Assembly: GCA_013298335.1 (NCBI GenBank)
Contig: JAAFHI010000009.1
Location: 1 to 17,751 of the forward strand
Source of the DNA: Actinomycetota bacterium
GTDB lineage: Bacteria > Acidobacteriota > Blastocatellia > Chloracidobacteriales > Chloracidobacteriaceae
Direction: 5' to 3'
Length of the DNA: 17,751 nt
Under the pieces are notes generated by a model. It saw nothing but the letters and a program-made list of their open reading frames with translations. It ran no database searches and was not told the origin of the DNA. Positions within the stretch are counted from its first letter, which is position 1; each line of letters opens with the position of its first letter. Shown here one piece after another: positions 7,265 to 15,286 of the stretch. The position numbers were made by a program, and so were the translations under genes.

Positions 7265-8430
7265 CGTTTTGCGGCCAGCATCGTGCCGTAGGCGGCGTGC
7301 ATTTTCTCGGCGGCCCGGCGCCAGGTGTACTGATCCTCGATAAAGGTTCGGGCACGGTCGCCCATGACCCGCGCGGCGCCCGGATGGGCGAGCAGGTCGC
7401 CGAGCGCGCGCGCGAAGGCGTCGATTTCCGGTTCGACGATGCGCGCCGCGTCCGCCGCCGCCGCTTCGGGAAACCCGCATCCGGTTGTAAAGAGGCACGG
7501 CAGCCCGCAGGCCATGGCTTCAAGAACCGACATCGACATGCCCTCGGAATAGGAGGGTAAGACGTAGAGTTCCGCCGCCGCCAGCGCCGACCGCTTGAGG
7601 TCGCCGCCGAGCATTCCCGGAAACATTGCGGCGTCCGCGCAGCCATGTTCGGCCAGAAATCCCTCGACCGTCGGTTTGTAATTCACGAGATCGGGTCCGG
7701 CAATCACGAACGCGGCGTCGGGGTGGTCTTTCCGTACTTTCGCGAAGGCCGGAATGAAGCGGTCGAGCCCTTTCTTGGGATCGATCCGGCTGAGAAAGAG
7801 AATGATCCGTTTCCCCTTCATTTCAGGGAAGGTTTCGAGGAAGAGATCGCCGGTGGCGGGGCCCGTGTAGGCTTCCGTGTGAACCCCGTTCGGCACGAGA
7901 AACGGCGTGGCCCGGATGCCCAGTTTTCCGACCTGAGCGGTCTCGGTCGAGGTAATCGTCTGGATGCCGCTCGCCCGGTCGAGCAGCGGTTTTTCGATGA
8001 CCCGGAAGTAGGGCGTCTTTTTCCACGCCTTGTATTTCAGGGCCCACGTATCGAGCATCCCGTGCGGCGTCATGACGTAGGGCTTCCCGCGTTTGCGGCA
8101 GATCCAGGCCGCCGCCGAAATCATGGGCGCGAAAAGCGTGTTGTGGTGAATCAGGTCGTAGGCGTCGAGATTTTCGCGCAGCCATCCGATGAGACCGCCG
8201 TTCATCACATACTTCGCGCCCCGGGCGTTGGTGAAGTAGCGAATCCGGTAGTTCTCGGCGGTTACCCACGTATCGGTCGGGACGTCGAGCGGTCGGTCGC
8301 CGTTGAGGTTGGTCGTGACGACGTCCAGTTCGATGCCGCGTTGCCCGAGCGCCTGCGAGAGTTCGAGAACGGCTTTCGAGGTCCCACCGTACACCGGGCC
8401 GACCGCCGGTATGGTCATGAGAATCTTCAT
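7261..8430 (-). CDS. GT4 glycosyltransferase
   Basis: This retaining GT-B enzyme has 389 residues. The N-terminus MKILMTIPAVGPVYGGTSKA has the glycine-rich acceptor-domain loop. FLSRIDPKKGLDRFIPAF near residue 211 starts the donor domain with the phosphate-contacting Arg/Lys. PSYSEGMSMSVLEAMACG near 290-308 is the E-x7-E donor motif. The start ATG at 8430 is the point where homology begins and shares its A with the TAA stop of the polymerase gene (TAATG), so an in-frame upstream extension of 57 residues was rejected. The role is extension of the repeat unit by one sugar. Donor and linkage are unknown. Confidence 0.9.
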   Translation of the reverse strand: MKILMTIPAVGPVYGGTSKAVLELSQALGQRGIELDVVTTNLNGDRPLDVPTDTWVTAENYRIRYFTNARGAKYVMNGGLIGWLRENLDAYDLIHHNTLFAPMISAAAWICRKRGKPYVMTPHGMLDTWALKYKAWKKTPYFRVIEKPLLDRASGIQTITSTETAQVGKLGIRATPFLVPNGVHTEAYTGPATGDLFLETFPEMKGKRIILFLSRIDPKKGLDRFIPAFAKVRKDHPDAAFVIAGPDLVNYKPTVEGFLAEHGCADAAMFPGMLGGDLKRSALAAAELYVLPSYSEGMSMSVLEAMACGLPCLFTTGCGFPEAAAADAARIVEPEIDAFARALGDLLAHPGAARVMGDRARTFIEDQYTWRRAAEKMHAAYGTMLAAKR

Positions 8431-9794
8431 TACGGCAACAGCGGCATCGAGGGCGTGCCGTCCGGCGATGTCGCCACCACGTTCACCGGAAGCGCATCCG
8501 CCGCCGATTGGTTCCGGGCACGTTTCTGGAAGGTTTTGAACAGATACTGCCGCTTGAAAAAGCAGAAAACCAGAATCGGTAGAACCGACATTCCCAGCCA
8601 CGAATAAAGACCGGGGACGTCGCCGCCGCGCAGCAGCGGGAACATCCAGGAAATCAGCGTCGCGCGAACCATGAGATACAGAACCGGGTGACTCCTGGTC
8701 AGATTCGTTGTCAGTTTGGCGAGGGCCGCGGCATAGATGACCGCAAAAATGAAGATTCCCAGCACGCCGCCCTCGCCGTAGAACGACCCGTAGATCGACG
8801 GCGAGATGCCGAGGTTCCCGTCTTTTTCCGTGTCGCGCAGGCCGAGCTTGTTGACGAATCCGCCCACCGGCTTGTCGGGCCAGATCGAGCGCGGAATCGG
8901 GCGGGTAAGAATTTCCAGATGTTCACCGCCCCAACTGTAGTTGAGCATGTTCGGATACACCTGCTGGAGAATCACGAACCCGTCGAGCATGTTGGCGTCT
9001 TCGGCGGCAATCAGGCGGTCGAAGGCCCCACGCGTATTCGAGATCCCGGCTACCTTGTCGAGCGAGTTGTCGGACGCGCGCAGAGCGCCGCTCGCGCCGA
9101 ACAGGAAGGCGCCGAAGACCATGGTTCCGGCCAACGCGACCATTCGTTTGCGCGGGTCCATGAATGACGTGAAAGTCGTGGTGAGGGCGACGAGCAGGCC
9201 GAAACACTGGAACCGGAGCACGACCCCGAACGTGGCGTAAACGGCGCAGGCGAAAAAGGCCAGACAGGCGATCTTGTGGGCACGACTGGGGAGCCCGCCG
9301 AAGACCCACCCGGTTCCGAGCAGAATGCTCATTCCGATCAGGGTCAGCGGGAACAGGAAGAAATAGCTGTTCTGAATGACGTCCTCGTTCAAGGCGCGGA
9401 ACTGTTCCGCCATGAGATAGACCCCGAATCCGATGGCGATAAAGGCCGCCGGGGCTGGGAACAGCTTCTTCTCCTTCAGATCCGTTACATGGATCGGCAA
9501 TTTTTCGCGCATCATGGCGAAGTAGGTCAGCAGCAGCGTGAATTCACCGAGCGCGATATAGATCAGTGCCTGGAAGGCATCATCGTCGGTGATGTAGTCC
9601 AGCCCGAAGGTGACGGTCGTTTCAATCCATTCGCCCATTCCCTGGGAAACGGAATAGAACCGGTAGGAACTGAAGATGAACGTCACGCCGCTGACGATGA
9701 TGGGCAGTTCGTCATTGCGCTTGAAAAACCAGTACGCCGAAAAGGCGATCATCACCAACTGCGCGAAAACGATGAAATTAAATAGAAGGTCCAT
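8430..9794 (-). CDS. Wzy-like O-antigen/oligosaccharide repeat-unit polymerase
   Basis: This 454-residue integral membrane protein has about ten to twelve hydrophobic segments. A large extracytoplasmic loop of about 100 residues in the second half contains RPIPRSIWPDKP, a motif common in the oligosaccharide repeat-unit polymerase family, where loop arginines contact the glycan. Such enzymes polymerise undecaprenyl-linked repeat units on the outer face of the inner membrane. The C-terminal tail after the last membrane segment (FFKRQYLFKTFQKRARNQ onward) is soluble. The ATG at 9794 follows a 145-base gap, so a promoter upstream is possible. Wzy proteins diverge strongly; the call rests on topology, the loop motif and the neighbouring GT and WecA genes. 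Confidence 0.82.
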   Translation of the reverse strand: MDLLFNFIVFAQLVMIAFSAYWFFKRNDELPIIVSGVTFIFSSYRFYSVSQGMGEWIETTVTFGLDYITDDDAFQALIYIALGEFTLLLTYFAMMREKLPIHVTDLKEKKLFPAPAAFIAIGFGVYLMAEQFRALNEDVIQNSYFFLFPLTLIGMSILLGTGWVFGGLPSRAHKIACLAFFACAVYATFGVVLRFQCFGLLVALTTTFTSFMDPRKRMVALAGTMVFGAFLFGASGALRASDNSLDKVAGISNTRGAFDRLIAAEDANMLDGFVILQQVYPNMLNYSWGGEHLEILTRPIPRSIWPDKPVGGFVNKLGLRDTEKDGNLGISPSIYGSFYGEGGVLGIFIFAVIYAAALAKLTTNLTRSHPVLYLMVRATLISWMFPLLRGGDVPGLYSWLGMSVLPILVFCFFKRQYLFKTFQKRARNQSAADALPVNVVATSPDGTPSMPLLP

Positions 9795-9939
9795 ACTGCT
9801 TTGCGGACTGATCGAACGGTTACTGGCTTATGCCGATGGATGCCAAAAAGGGCGGTTGATTGAAGTGACGGATAATTCCGATGCTTGCACAAGGGGTCAG
9901 TGAGTGAAAAGGGGAAATCCGCGCAAGGTACGAAGTCGG
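9795..9939 (-). other. Intergenic gap upstream of wzy-like gene
   Basis: This 145-base gap between the GT4 gene and the polymerase contains no ORF of note. The only structure is a small palindrome, CGGATAATTCCG, around 9868-9879. No credible sigma-70 or sigma-54 promoter was found by eye on the minus strand, although this is the largest gap inside the first six genes of the cluster. Confidence 0.4.
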
Positions 9940-11148
9940 CTACAGGCTCGCCAGCAGTTCGCGCCATCGTTCGCCGTACCGTTCCCAGGTATAGGCCTCC
10001 GCCTTGGTCCGTGCCGCCCGCCCCATCTCCCGGATTGTCGCGGGTTGGCTCATCGCCTGTTCCATCGCGCGGCAGAGGCCGTCGCCGTCATCCGCCTGCA
10101 TCAGAAAACCGTCGGTCCCGTCGGTGATGACATCCGAGCCGACCGTCGCGTCGGAGGCGATGACCGGCAATCCGCCCGCCATCGCTTCCAGCACAACGAG
10201 TCCGAAACCTTCGAAATAACTTGGAAAAACCAGGACGTCGCTGGTTCGAATCAGGTCGGGCAGTTCTGAATGCGGACGTTTCCCGAGTACGCTCAGACCC
10301 GGCAGGTTTGGCAGCAGCGGCCTGACGCGCGGGGAAATCGGCCCGACGACGACCAGTTCGGCGTTGGCCGGGCGCAACCGCCGCCAGGCTTCGAGGAGCA
10401 GTGGCACGCCCTTGCGGGCCGTGACCGATCCGATAAACAGAAAGCGGAACGGACGATTACCGCGCGGTTCGTTCGATGGCGTAAACGCCCCGAGGTCCAC
10501 GCCGTAGGGAATCGTCACGATGCGTTCCTCGGGCGTTCCGTGCGCGATCAGCGACCGACGGGTAAACGAACTCGCGACCACGATGCGGGTTGCCGTCGCA
10601 TGTTCCTCCCGTTCGTGTTCGAGCATCGCGGGCAGCGGCGGTTCGAGGTCTTCGCGCCAGTCGGGAAAACGGTCCACGACCTGTTCGAAAACGCGCTTCT
10701 TCTCCAATGGATGGGCGATGCTCTGGTCGAGAATGAACGGCTTCCCGAATTCCCGGCAGCGCCGGGCCAGTATCCACGACGACGTGTCGAAGCCGATGAC
10801 CGTGTCGGCGCGGGCAAATTCGGAATCGGGAATGCGTTCCTGAAAGCGCCGGTTGCGTTCGAGATAGGCTTCGAGCGGCGGGCGTCCGCGCCGGATGGCG
10901 AGCATGGTCCCGAGTTCGAGCGCGGGAATCGCCCGCAGGTAGGATTTCGGAATCCCCCGGTAGATGCGATTGGCGATGCGCTGGGTGAATCCGGCGGGCA
11001 GCAGGGTGTTCAGCGCCTTCGTCAGCGGGGCGTCCTGAACGAGCGCAATGCCCGTCCAGAAGGTCGTCAGCGCGTCGATGTCGATGAGCGTCCGCGCCAG
11101 TCGAGGCGCATGTTGGGTTCCGGGGTGGACGAGCAGGGCCTTTGGCAT
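9940..11148 (-). CDS. GT4 glycosyltransferase
   Basis: This 402-residue GT-B enzyme is different in sequence from the two other GT4 proteins here. The N-terminal domain begins MPKALLVHPGTQHAPRLA and includes VIGFDTSSWILARRCREFGK followed by LDQSIAHP, a pattern seen in a subset of GT4 enzymes that handle cell-surface glycans. The donor domain has FIGSVTARKGVPLLLEAWRR near residue 236 and FPSYFEGFGLVVLEAMAGG near 307 (E-x7-E motif). The ATG at 11148 lacks a Shine-Dalgarno sequence; the upstream bases CCTACCT are pyrimidine-rich. It lies 24 bases after the acyltransferase gene and so is likely co-transcribed. The sugar is unknown. Confidence 0.9.
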   Translation of the reverse strand: MPKALLVHPGTQHAPRLARTLIDIDALTTFWTGIALVQDAPLTKALNTLLPAGFTQRIANRIYRGIPKSYLRAIPALELGTMLAIRRGRPPLEAYLERNRRFQERIPDSEFARADTVIGFDTSSWILARRCREFGKPFILDQSIAHPLEKKRVFEQVVDRFPDWREDLEPPLPAMLEHEREEHATATRIVVASSFTRRSLIAHGTPEERIVTIPYGVDLGAFTPSNEPRGNRPFRFLFIGSVTARKGVPLLLEAWRRLRPANAELVVVGPISPRVRPLLPNLPGLSVLGKRPHSELPDLIRTSDVLVFPSYFEGFGLVVLEAMAGGLPVIASDATVGSDVITDGTDGFLMQADDGDGLCRAMEQAMSQPATIREMGRAARTKAEAYTWERYGERWRELLASL

Positions 11149-11172
11149 AGGTAGGAACGGTGGTGCGCCCGG

Positions 11173-12276
11173 CTAGCGCGTGAAAAATGACTTCAGCTTG
11201 AGAAAATGTTTTTCGTAGACATGCCAGCTTATCCAGGCCGCCGCCACCGAAAAGAACAGGGCCAGCGACATGCTGATGACGGTTCCAAGGATTTTGGAAT
11301 GAGTCAGGGCGGTCATGGTCGGAATCGGGAACACCCGCTCGAAAAAATACACCGCGAGCAGGCCGTGGAAGACATAGAGCCCGTAGCTGTATTTTCCGAA
11401 AAACCGCAGCCATGAGTTCGCGAAGAATTTGCCGACCAGCGTGTCGGGTCGCGAGCCGACCGCGACCGTCAGCAATGCGCCGTAGACCAGACTCAGCAGG
11501 GTGAACTTGGTGGTTTGAAGCGGCAGGTTGCCGTCGCCGCTTTTGAAGATGAAGACCGGAACCAGCAGGATGGTCAGTCCGATGCCGCCCGCCACGGCGT
11601 AGGGCACCATCCGCCGGATTTCAAAGCGGCGCACGAAAACCGCCAGCAGCCCGCCGATGGCGAGACCGTCGATCCGACAGGGCGTGAGGTAGAAGGTGTC
11701 GAGTCCGTAGTAGCCCAGTATCCCGCGCGTCGTCATGGCGAACACGATCGCACCGCAGCAGATCCAGGCGAAACCGCGGCGGCTCGACACATACACGAGC
11801 AGCGGCCAGAGAAAATAGAAGTGTTCCTCGATGGCCAGCGACCAGAAATGGCCGGCGGGCAGAAGGATGCCCTTGAACAGCGCGATGTTCGTGCCGTAGA
11901 ACCAGAGCCACGACTGGTTGGTCAGCGAATCCCCGCGAAAGTAGCCGTAGATGTTGAGCAGAATGAGCGAGCCGTAATAGAGCGGAAAAATCCGCAGCGT
12001 CCGCCGCATGTAGAAATTGCGGAAAAAGTGCGGCCCGCCCTTCGCGTCGAGCAGAATCCCCGAAATCAGGAATCCCGAAAGCACGAAGAACAGATCGACG
12101 CCCGTCTGGCCCATGTGAAAGGCCGCGTAGATGACCTTGACCAGTCGGTTCGGGGCGGTCGTTTCGGTCTGGAAGTGAAAGAGCATCACCATCAGGATGG
12201 CGATGCCCCGGACGCCGTCGAGGGCGAGGATGTGCTGGCGTTCATCCCGCGGGGGAGCTTCGGAAGGATTCGGCAT
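11173..12276 (-). CDS. Acyltransferase-3 (OafA/YrhL-type) membrane protein
   Basis: This 367-residue member of the acyltransferase-3 family has about ten membrane segments and no extra SGNH domain. Seen: ALDGVRGIAILMVMLFHF with conserved Arg23 and His34 (18-35); GVDLFFVLSGFLISGILL (59-76); the Arg-rich RRTLRIFPLYY (91-101); and WSLAIEEHFYFLWPLL (145-160). The family moves acyl groups, usually acetyl, across the membrane onto glycans such as O-antigen or exopolysaccharide. It is the first gene of the leftward polysaccharide run and begins 62 bases after argB ends. With the WcaF-like gene, it suggests the polymer is acylated in two different ways: cytoplasmic and membrane-linked. Confidence 0.93.
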   Translation of the reverse strand: MPNPSEAPPRDERQHILALDGVRGIAILMVMLFHFQTETTAPNRLVKVIYAAFHMGQTGVDLFFVLSGFLISGILLDAKGGPHFFRNFYMRRTLRIFPLYYGSLILLNIYGYFRGDSLTNQSWLWFYGTNIALFKGILLPAGHFWSLAIEEHFYFLWPLLVYVSSRRGFAWICCGAIVFAMTTRGILGYYGLDTFYLTPCRIDGLAIGGLLAVFVRRFEIRRMVPYAVAGGIGLTILLVPVFIFKSGDGNLPLQTTKFTLLSLVYGALLTVAVGSRPDTLVGKFFANSWLRFFGKYSYGLYVFHGLLAVYFFERVFPIPTMTALTHSKILGTVISMSLALFFSVAAAWISWHVYEKHFLKLKSFFTR

Positions 12277-12295
12277 TGAACGGGTGTCGTTTCAT

Positions 12296-12322
12296 CGGAT
12301 TCCGGCCCGGAATGCGCATCCG
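12296..12322. terminator. Nested palindrome between argB and the acyltransferase gene
   Basis: ATTCCGGCCCGGAAT at 12299-12313 is a perfect 15-base palindrome with one central base. It is bracketed by CGGAT at 12296-12300 and ATCCG at 12318-12322. A transcript of the arg genes would fold here, so it could end or attenuate transcription before the polysaccharide genes. There is no downstream U-run, so an intrinsic terminator is not certain. Confidence 0.35.
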
Positions 12323-12338
12323 GCGTGGTTGACCGGCG

Positions 12339-13217
12339 TCATTGGTGAATCATCGTCCCGTCGCCGCTTTCCGTGAAGACTTCGCGCAACAGCGCCCCGG
12401 CTTTCATGCCGTTGATGATGTGAACCGACTTGACGCCGGTCCGGACGGCCTTGGTCGCGGATTCGACTTTCGGGATCATTCCGCCGGTAATGGCTTTGGC
12501 GGCTATCATCTCGGTAATCCCGTCGAGCGTCAATCGGCTTTGCACGACCTTGTCGGCGTTCATCACGCCGTCCACGTTGGTCGCCATGATGAGCTTCTCG
12601 GCCTGCATTTCGGTCGCGATGGCCGCGGCGACCGTATCGGCGTTGACGTTGAAGATTTCGCCCTCGTCATCCGCCGCGAGCGAGGCGATGACCGGCACGA
12701 AATCCTTGTCGATGAGCGTGTGGATGAGCCGCGCATCCACTTCGAAAATATCTCCGACGAATCCGTAGTCCACGGTCTGCCGGATGCCCGTTTCGCGATC
12801 CACCACGATTTGCGGCGGCCGCTTGCCGGCGGTGAGAATATTGCCGTCCACCCCGCTCAGACCCACCGCCGGCACGCCCGCGCGCCGCAGCGCGCCGAGA
12901 ATGTCGATGTTGATCTTCCCGGCGAACACCATCTTCACCACGTCGAGCGTTTCCTCGTCGGTGATGCGCCGACCGTTGATGGTGCGCGACTCGATGCCGA
13001 GCTTTTCGCTCAGTTCGGTCGCCTGCTTGCCGCCGCCATGAACGACCACCACGCGGATGCCGACCTGCGAACATAGCGCCAGTTCCTCGCAGAACGACAG
13101 CAGCGTCGCGTCGTCGTCGGCGACCTCGCCGCCGAATTTCACCACGAAGGTCTTGCCCTTGAAGCGGTTGATGTAGGGAAGGGCTTCCCGCAGTACGTTG
13201 ACGTCAAGTGTGGCCAT
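12339..13217 (-). CDS. argB: Acetylglutamate kinase (possibly N-acylglutamate kinase)
   Basis: This 292-residue amino-acid kinase phosphorylates the gamma-carboxylate of N-acetylglutamate, the second step of arginine synthesis. Seen: the ATP-site lysine in VVKFGGEV (Lys27, usually KYGG); HGGGKQ (60-65) that binds the substrate; GLSGVDGNILTAG; NVNADTVAAAIA; and GGMIPKVESATKAV at the C-terminal nucleotide site. The N-terminal helix LREALPYINRFKGKT is the extra segment found in the arginine-inhibited hexameric type, so feedback control by arginine is likely. The ATG at 13217 starts 7 bases after the argF-like stop, so a longer 41-residue upstream extension was rejected. If the adjacent carbamoyltransferase uses succinylated substrate, this kinase could act on N-succinylglutamate; that is inference. 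Confidence 0.95.
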   Translation of the reverse strand: MATLDVNVLREALPYINRFKGKTFVVKFGGEVADDDATLLSFCEELALCSQVGIRVVVVHGGGKQATELSEKLGIESRTINGRRITDEETLDVVKMVFAGKINIDILGALRRAGVPAVGLSGVDGNILTAGKRPPQIVVDRETGIRQTVDYGFVGDIFEVDARLIHTLIDKDFVPVIASLAADDEGEIFNVNADTVAAAIATEMQAEKLIMATNVDGVMNADKVVQSRLTLDGITEMIAAKAITGGMIPKVESATKAVRTGVKSVHIINGMKAGALLREVFTESGDGTMIHQ

Positions 13218-13224
13218 GATTGGG

Positions 13225-14172
13225 TCAGATGGACTCAAAGCAGTTGAGGAGAATCGACTTCTGGACATGCAGCCGGTTTTCGGCCTCGTCGTAGCACGCG
13301 TTCTGGGCGGAATCCATGACGTCGTCCGCAATTTCGACATTGCGCCGCAACGGCATGCAGTGCAGGAACTGCGCCTTCCCGATCTTGTCGAGCGTGATCA
13401 TCCAGTCGCGGTACTTGGTCGCGGGCGGCACGCCGTAATCCAGAATCGAGCCCCACGACTTGGCGTAGACCACGTCCTGCGTCTTCAGAAGATTCTGGTC
13501 ATGCGAAATCCGCACGTTTCCGAGCTGGCGCATCACCTTTTCCGGCAGGGTGTATTCCGGCGGCGCGACGATGGTCAGGTCGCAGCCGAACTGATGCGCC
13601 GCCACGGCGAACGAATTCGGCACCGCCGTCGGCAGCGCCTTGATGTGCGGGGCCCACGCGAGCGCGACTTTCAGGCCGTCGGTTTTACCGAAGCGCTGCT
13701 TGATCGTCATCATGTCGGCCATCGACTGGCACGGATGATAGAGCGACGATTCCATGTTGATGATCGGCACCTCTGCGTAGCGGCGGAAACATTCGATGAG
13801 CGGATCGTCGAAGTCCTCCTCGGCGTTGCGCATCGCGGGGAAACAGCGAATGCAGATCGCGTCGAAGTAGCGCGACAGCACCCGCGCCGCGTCCTTCACG
13901 TGCTCGGGCTTGTCGGAATCCATCACCGCGCCTTCGGCGAATTCGAGATTCCACGTCCCCTTGCCGACTTCGAGCGACATCGAATTGCCACCGAGTTGCG
14001 CGATGCCGACCGAGAAACTGGTCCGCGTCCGCAGGGAACTGTCGAAGAAGACCAGCGCGACCGATTTCCCCGCGAGCGCCTGATTGCGTTCGCCCTTGTG
14101 GGCGATGGCGTGGTCGATGATGCGTTCGAGCGATTCGCGGTTGAATTCGCCCGTGTTGATAAAATGATTCAT
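13225..14172 (-). CDS. argF': N-acetyl/N-succinyl-ornithine carbamoyltransferase (ArgF'-type)
   Basis: This 315-residue carbamoyltransferase belongs to the N-acyl-ornithine branch, not ordinary OTCase. Seen: carbamoyl-phosphate motif FFDSSLRTRTSF (42-53) instead of the STRTR type; GTWNLEFAEG with Trp74; VMDSDKPEH (83-91); NMESSLYHPCQSMAD (139-153); AWAPHIKALPTAVPNSFA (172-189); VVYAKSWGS; HCMPLRRN (271-278); and DEAENRLHVQK ending at Lys305. The Xanthomonas acetylornithine enzyme has Glu92 in the loop matching residues 83-91; the Bacteroides succinylornithine enzyme has Pro90. Here the residue is Pro89. Lys305 corresponds to the carboxylated Lys302 of the Xanthomonas enzyme. Residue numbers of relatives are from memory. 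Start ATG 14172 was chosen by homology; an upstream frame reads into the palindromic repeat. The family is firm, substrate choice less so. Confidence 0.88.
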   Translation of the reverse strand: MNHFINTGEFNRESLERIIDHAIAHKGERNQALAGKSVALVFFDSSLRTRTSFSVGIAQLGGNSMSLEVGKGTWNLEFAEGAVMDSDKPEHVKDAARVLSRYFDAICIRCFPAMRNAEEDFDDPLIECFRRYAEVPIINMESSLYHPCQSMADMMTIKQRFGKTDGLKVALAWAPHIKALPTAVPNSFAVAAHQFGCDLTIVAPPEYTLPEKVMRQLGNVRISHDQNLLKTQDVVYAKSWGSILDYGVPPATKYRDWMITLDKIGKAQFLHCMPLRRNVEIADDVMDSAQNACYDEAENRLHVQKSILLNCFESI

Positions 14173-14181
14173 GTCTTTATG

Positions 14182-14245
14182 GGAGCGCGGGCATCCTTGC
14201 CCGCATGTCTGGAATTTCTTCATGCGGGCAGGATGCCCGCGCTCC
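14182..14245. repeat. REP-like palindromic element between argC and the argF-like gene
   Basis: The left arm at 14182-14207 and the right arm at 14221-14245 are complementary except for one bulged base, with a 13-base loop at 14208-14220. Each arm also contains its own small hairpin, GCGGGCA and TGCCCGC around a 4-base loop, so the element can fold as one long stem or two short ones. An extra GCGCTCC follows the right arm at 14248-14254. In the mRNA it would sit between argC and the argF-like gene, where it could stabilise or attenuate the downstream message. Its design resembles REP/BIME elements. Confidence 0.88.
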
Positions 14246-14258
14246 AACGCGCTCCAAT

Positions 14259-15269
14259 TCAGGGATTCGTTGCGAAGAACCGCAGCCCCGCGTCACGCGG
14301 GAGGCCGTACATCAGGTTGAAACATTCGACGGCCTGTGACGCGCCGCCTTTCAATACGTTGTCGATGGCGCTGTGAACGATGGCCGTCCGTCTGTCGGAG
14401 CGGACACTTATATCGCAAAAGTTCGTTCCGCGAACCCATTTGATATTGGGCGAATCCTTTTGAAGCCGAACAAACGGCGACCCGGCATATCGTTCGGCAT
14501 AGATTTCATGCAGGCGCTCGCCGCTGACTTCTTCCGAGAGGCCGATGAAGGCGGTCACGAAAATGCCGCGCACGAACGGCCCCGAATGCGGCTGAAAGAC
14601 AAACTCGACCGGGTTACCCGTCCGCGTTTCGAGCGCCTGCCGGATTTCGGGAATGTGTCGGTGGGTAAAGGTTTCGTAGGAAAAATAGCTGTCCGCGCGG
14701 AACGGATGATGCGTCGTGACCTTCGGCTTCACGCCCGCGCCGGACGACCCCGTGACGGCGCTGACCGCGATGTGGCGGTGCAGGTTTGCCGCCACCAGCG
14801 GATAGAGCGCGAGAATCGTTGCGGTCGCGAAACAGCCCGGCGCGGCGACGTGACGCGCCTTCACGATGTCTTCGGGAAAAAGTTCGGGCGAGCCGTAGGT
14901 GAACTCGCTCGTTCGTTCGAAGGCACCGTGTTCAGCCTTGTAAAACGTTTCGTACTCGGCGCGGTCCTTCAATCGAAAGTCCGCCGAGGCGTCGATGATC
15001 CGCGCAGTTTCGGGAAACTTCCCGATGGCCTTCATCGCCTCGCCGTTCGGCAGCGCGAGAAAGAGCACGTCCGCGTCGCCGATGTCTTCGAGCTTTTGAA
15101 AAACGAGCCCCGTCCCGGTCAGATTCGGATGCACCGTTTCGAGCGGCTTGCCCGCAGCCTCGTTGCCGGTTACCGCCGTGACCTCGACATTCGGATGCAG
15201 CAGTAAAAGACGGGTGATTTCGCCGCCGATATAGCCCGAGGCCCCGGCGACGGCGGTGCGGATTTTCAT
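14259..15269 (-). CDS. argC: N-acetyl-gamma-glutamyl-phosphate reductase
   Basis: This 336-residue NADPH-dependent reductase converts the acyl-glutamyl phosphate made by ArgB to the semialdehyde, the third step of arginine synthesis. Seen: the Rossmann start MKIRTAVAGASGYIGGEITR; LALPNGEA; DASADFRL; active-site Cys146 in AAPGCFATAT; GSSGAGVKPK; HHPFRADSYFSYETFTHRHI; and GPFVRGIFVT. An AAGGA Shine-Dalgarno (15277-15281) lies 7 bases before the ATG, one of the clearer ribosome sites in the window. It begins after a 130-base gap of repeats, so it may have its own promoter as well as read-through from the P-loop gene. Length is typical of the family. Confidence 0.96.
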   Translation of the reverse strand: MKIRTAVAGASGYIGGEITRLLLLHPNVEVTAVTGNEAAGKPLETVHPNLTGTGLVFQKLEDIGDADVLFLALPNGEAMKAIGKFPETARIIDASADFRLKDRAEYETFYKAEHGAFERTSEFTYGSPELFPEDIVKARHVAAPGCFATATILALYPLVAANLHRHIAVSAVTGSSGAGVKPKVTTHHPFRADSYFSYETFTHRHIPEIRQALETRTGNPVEFVFQPHSGPFVRGIFVTAFIGLSEEVSGERLHEIYAERYAGSPFVRLQKDSPNIKWVRGTNFCDISVRSDRRTAIVHSAIDNVLKGGASQAVECFNLMYGLPRDAGLRFFATNP

Positions 15270-15286
15270 GATCGAGTCCTTGGAAA

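Noticed and set aside
9795..9939. A sigma-54 promoter (TTGGCAT...GGCAT) upstream of the polymerase gene
   Set aside because: The spacing between the GG and GC elements is 9 and not 10 bases, and the rest of the consensus is poor.
13225..14172. Ordinary anabolic ornithine carbamoyltransferase (ArgF)
   Set aside because: The STRTR-type phosphate motif and the typical ornithine loop are replaced by motifs of the N-acyl-ornithine branch.
13198..14376. A 392-codon plus-strand frame opposite the argF-like gene
   Set aside because: It is antisense to the carbamoyltransferase and runs through the palindromic repeat, producing the repetitive peptide expected of such elements.
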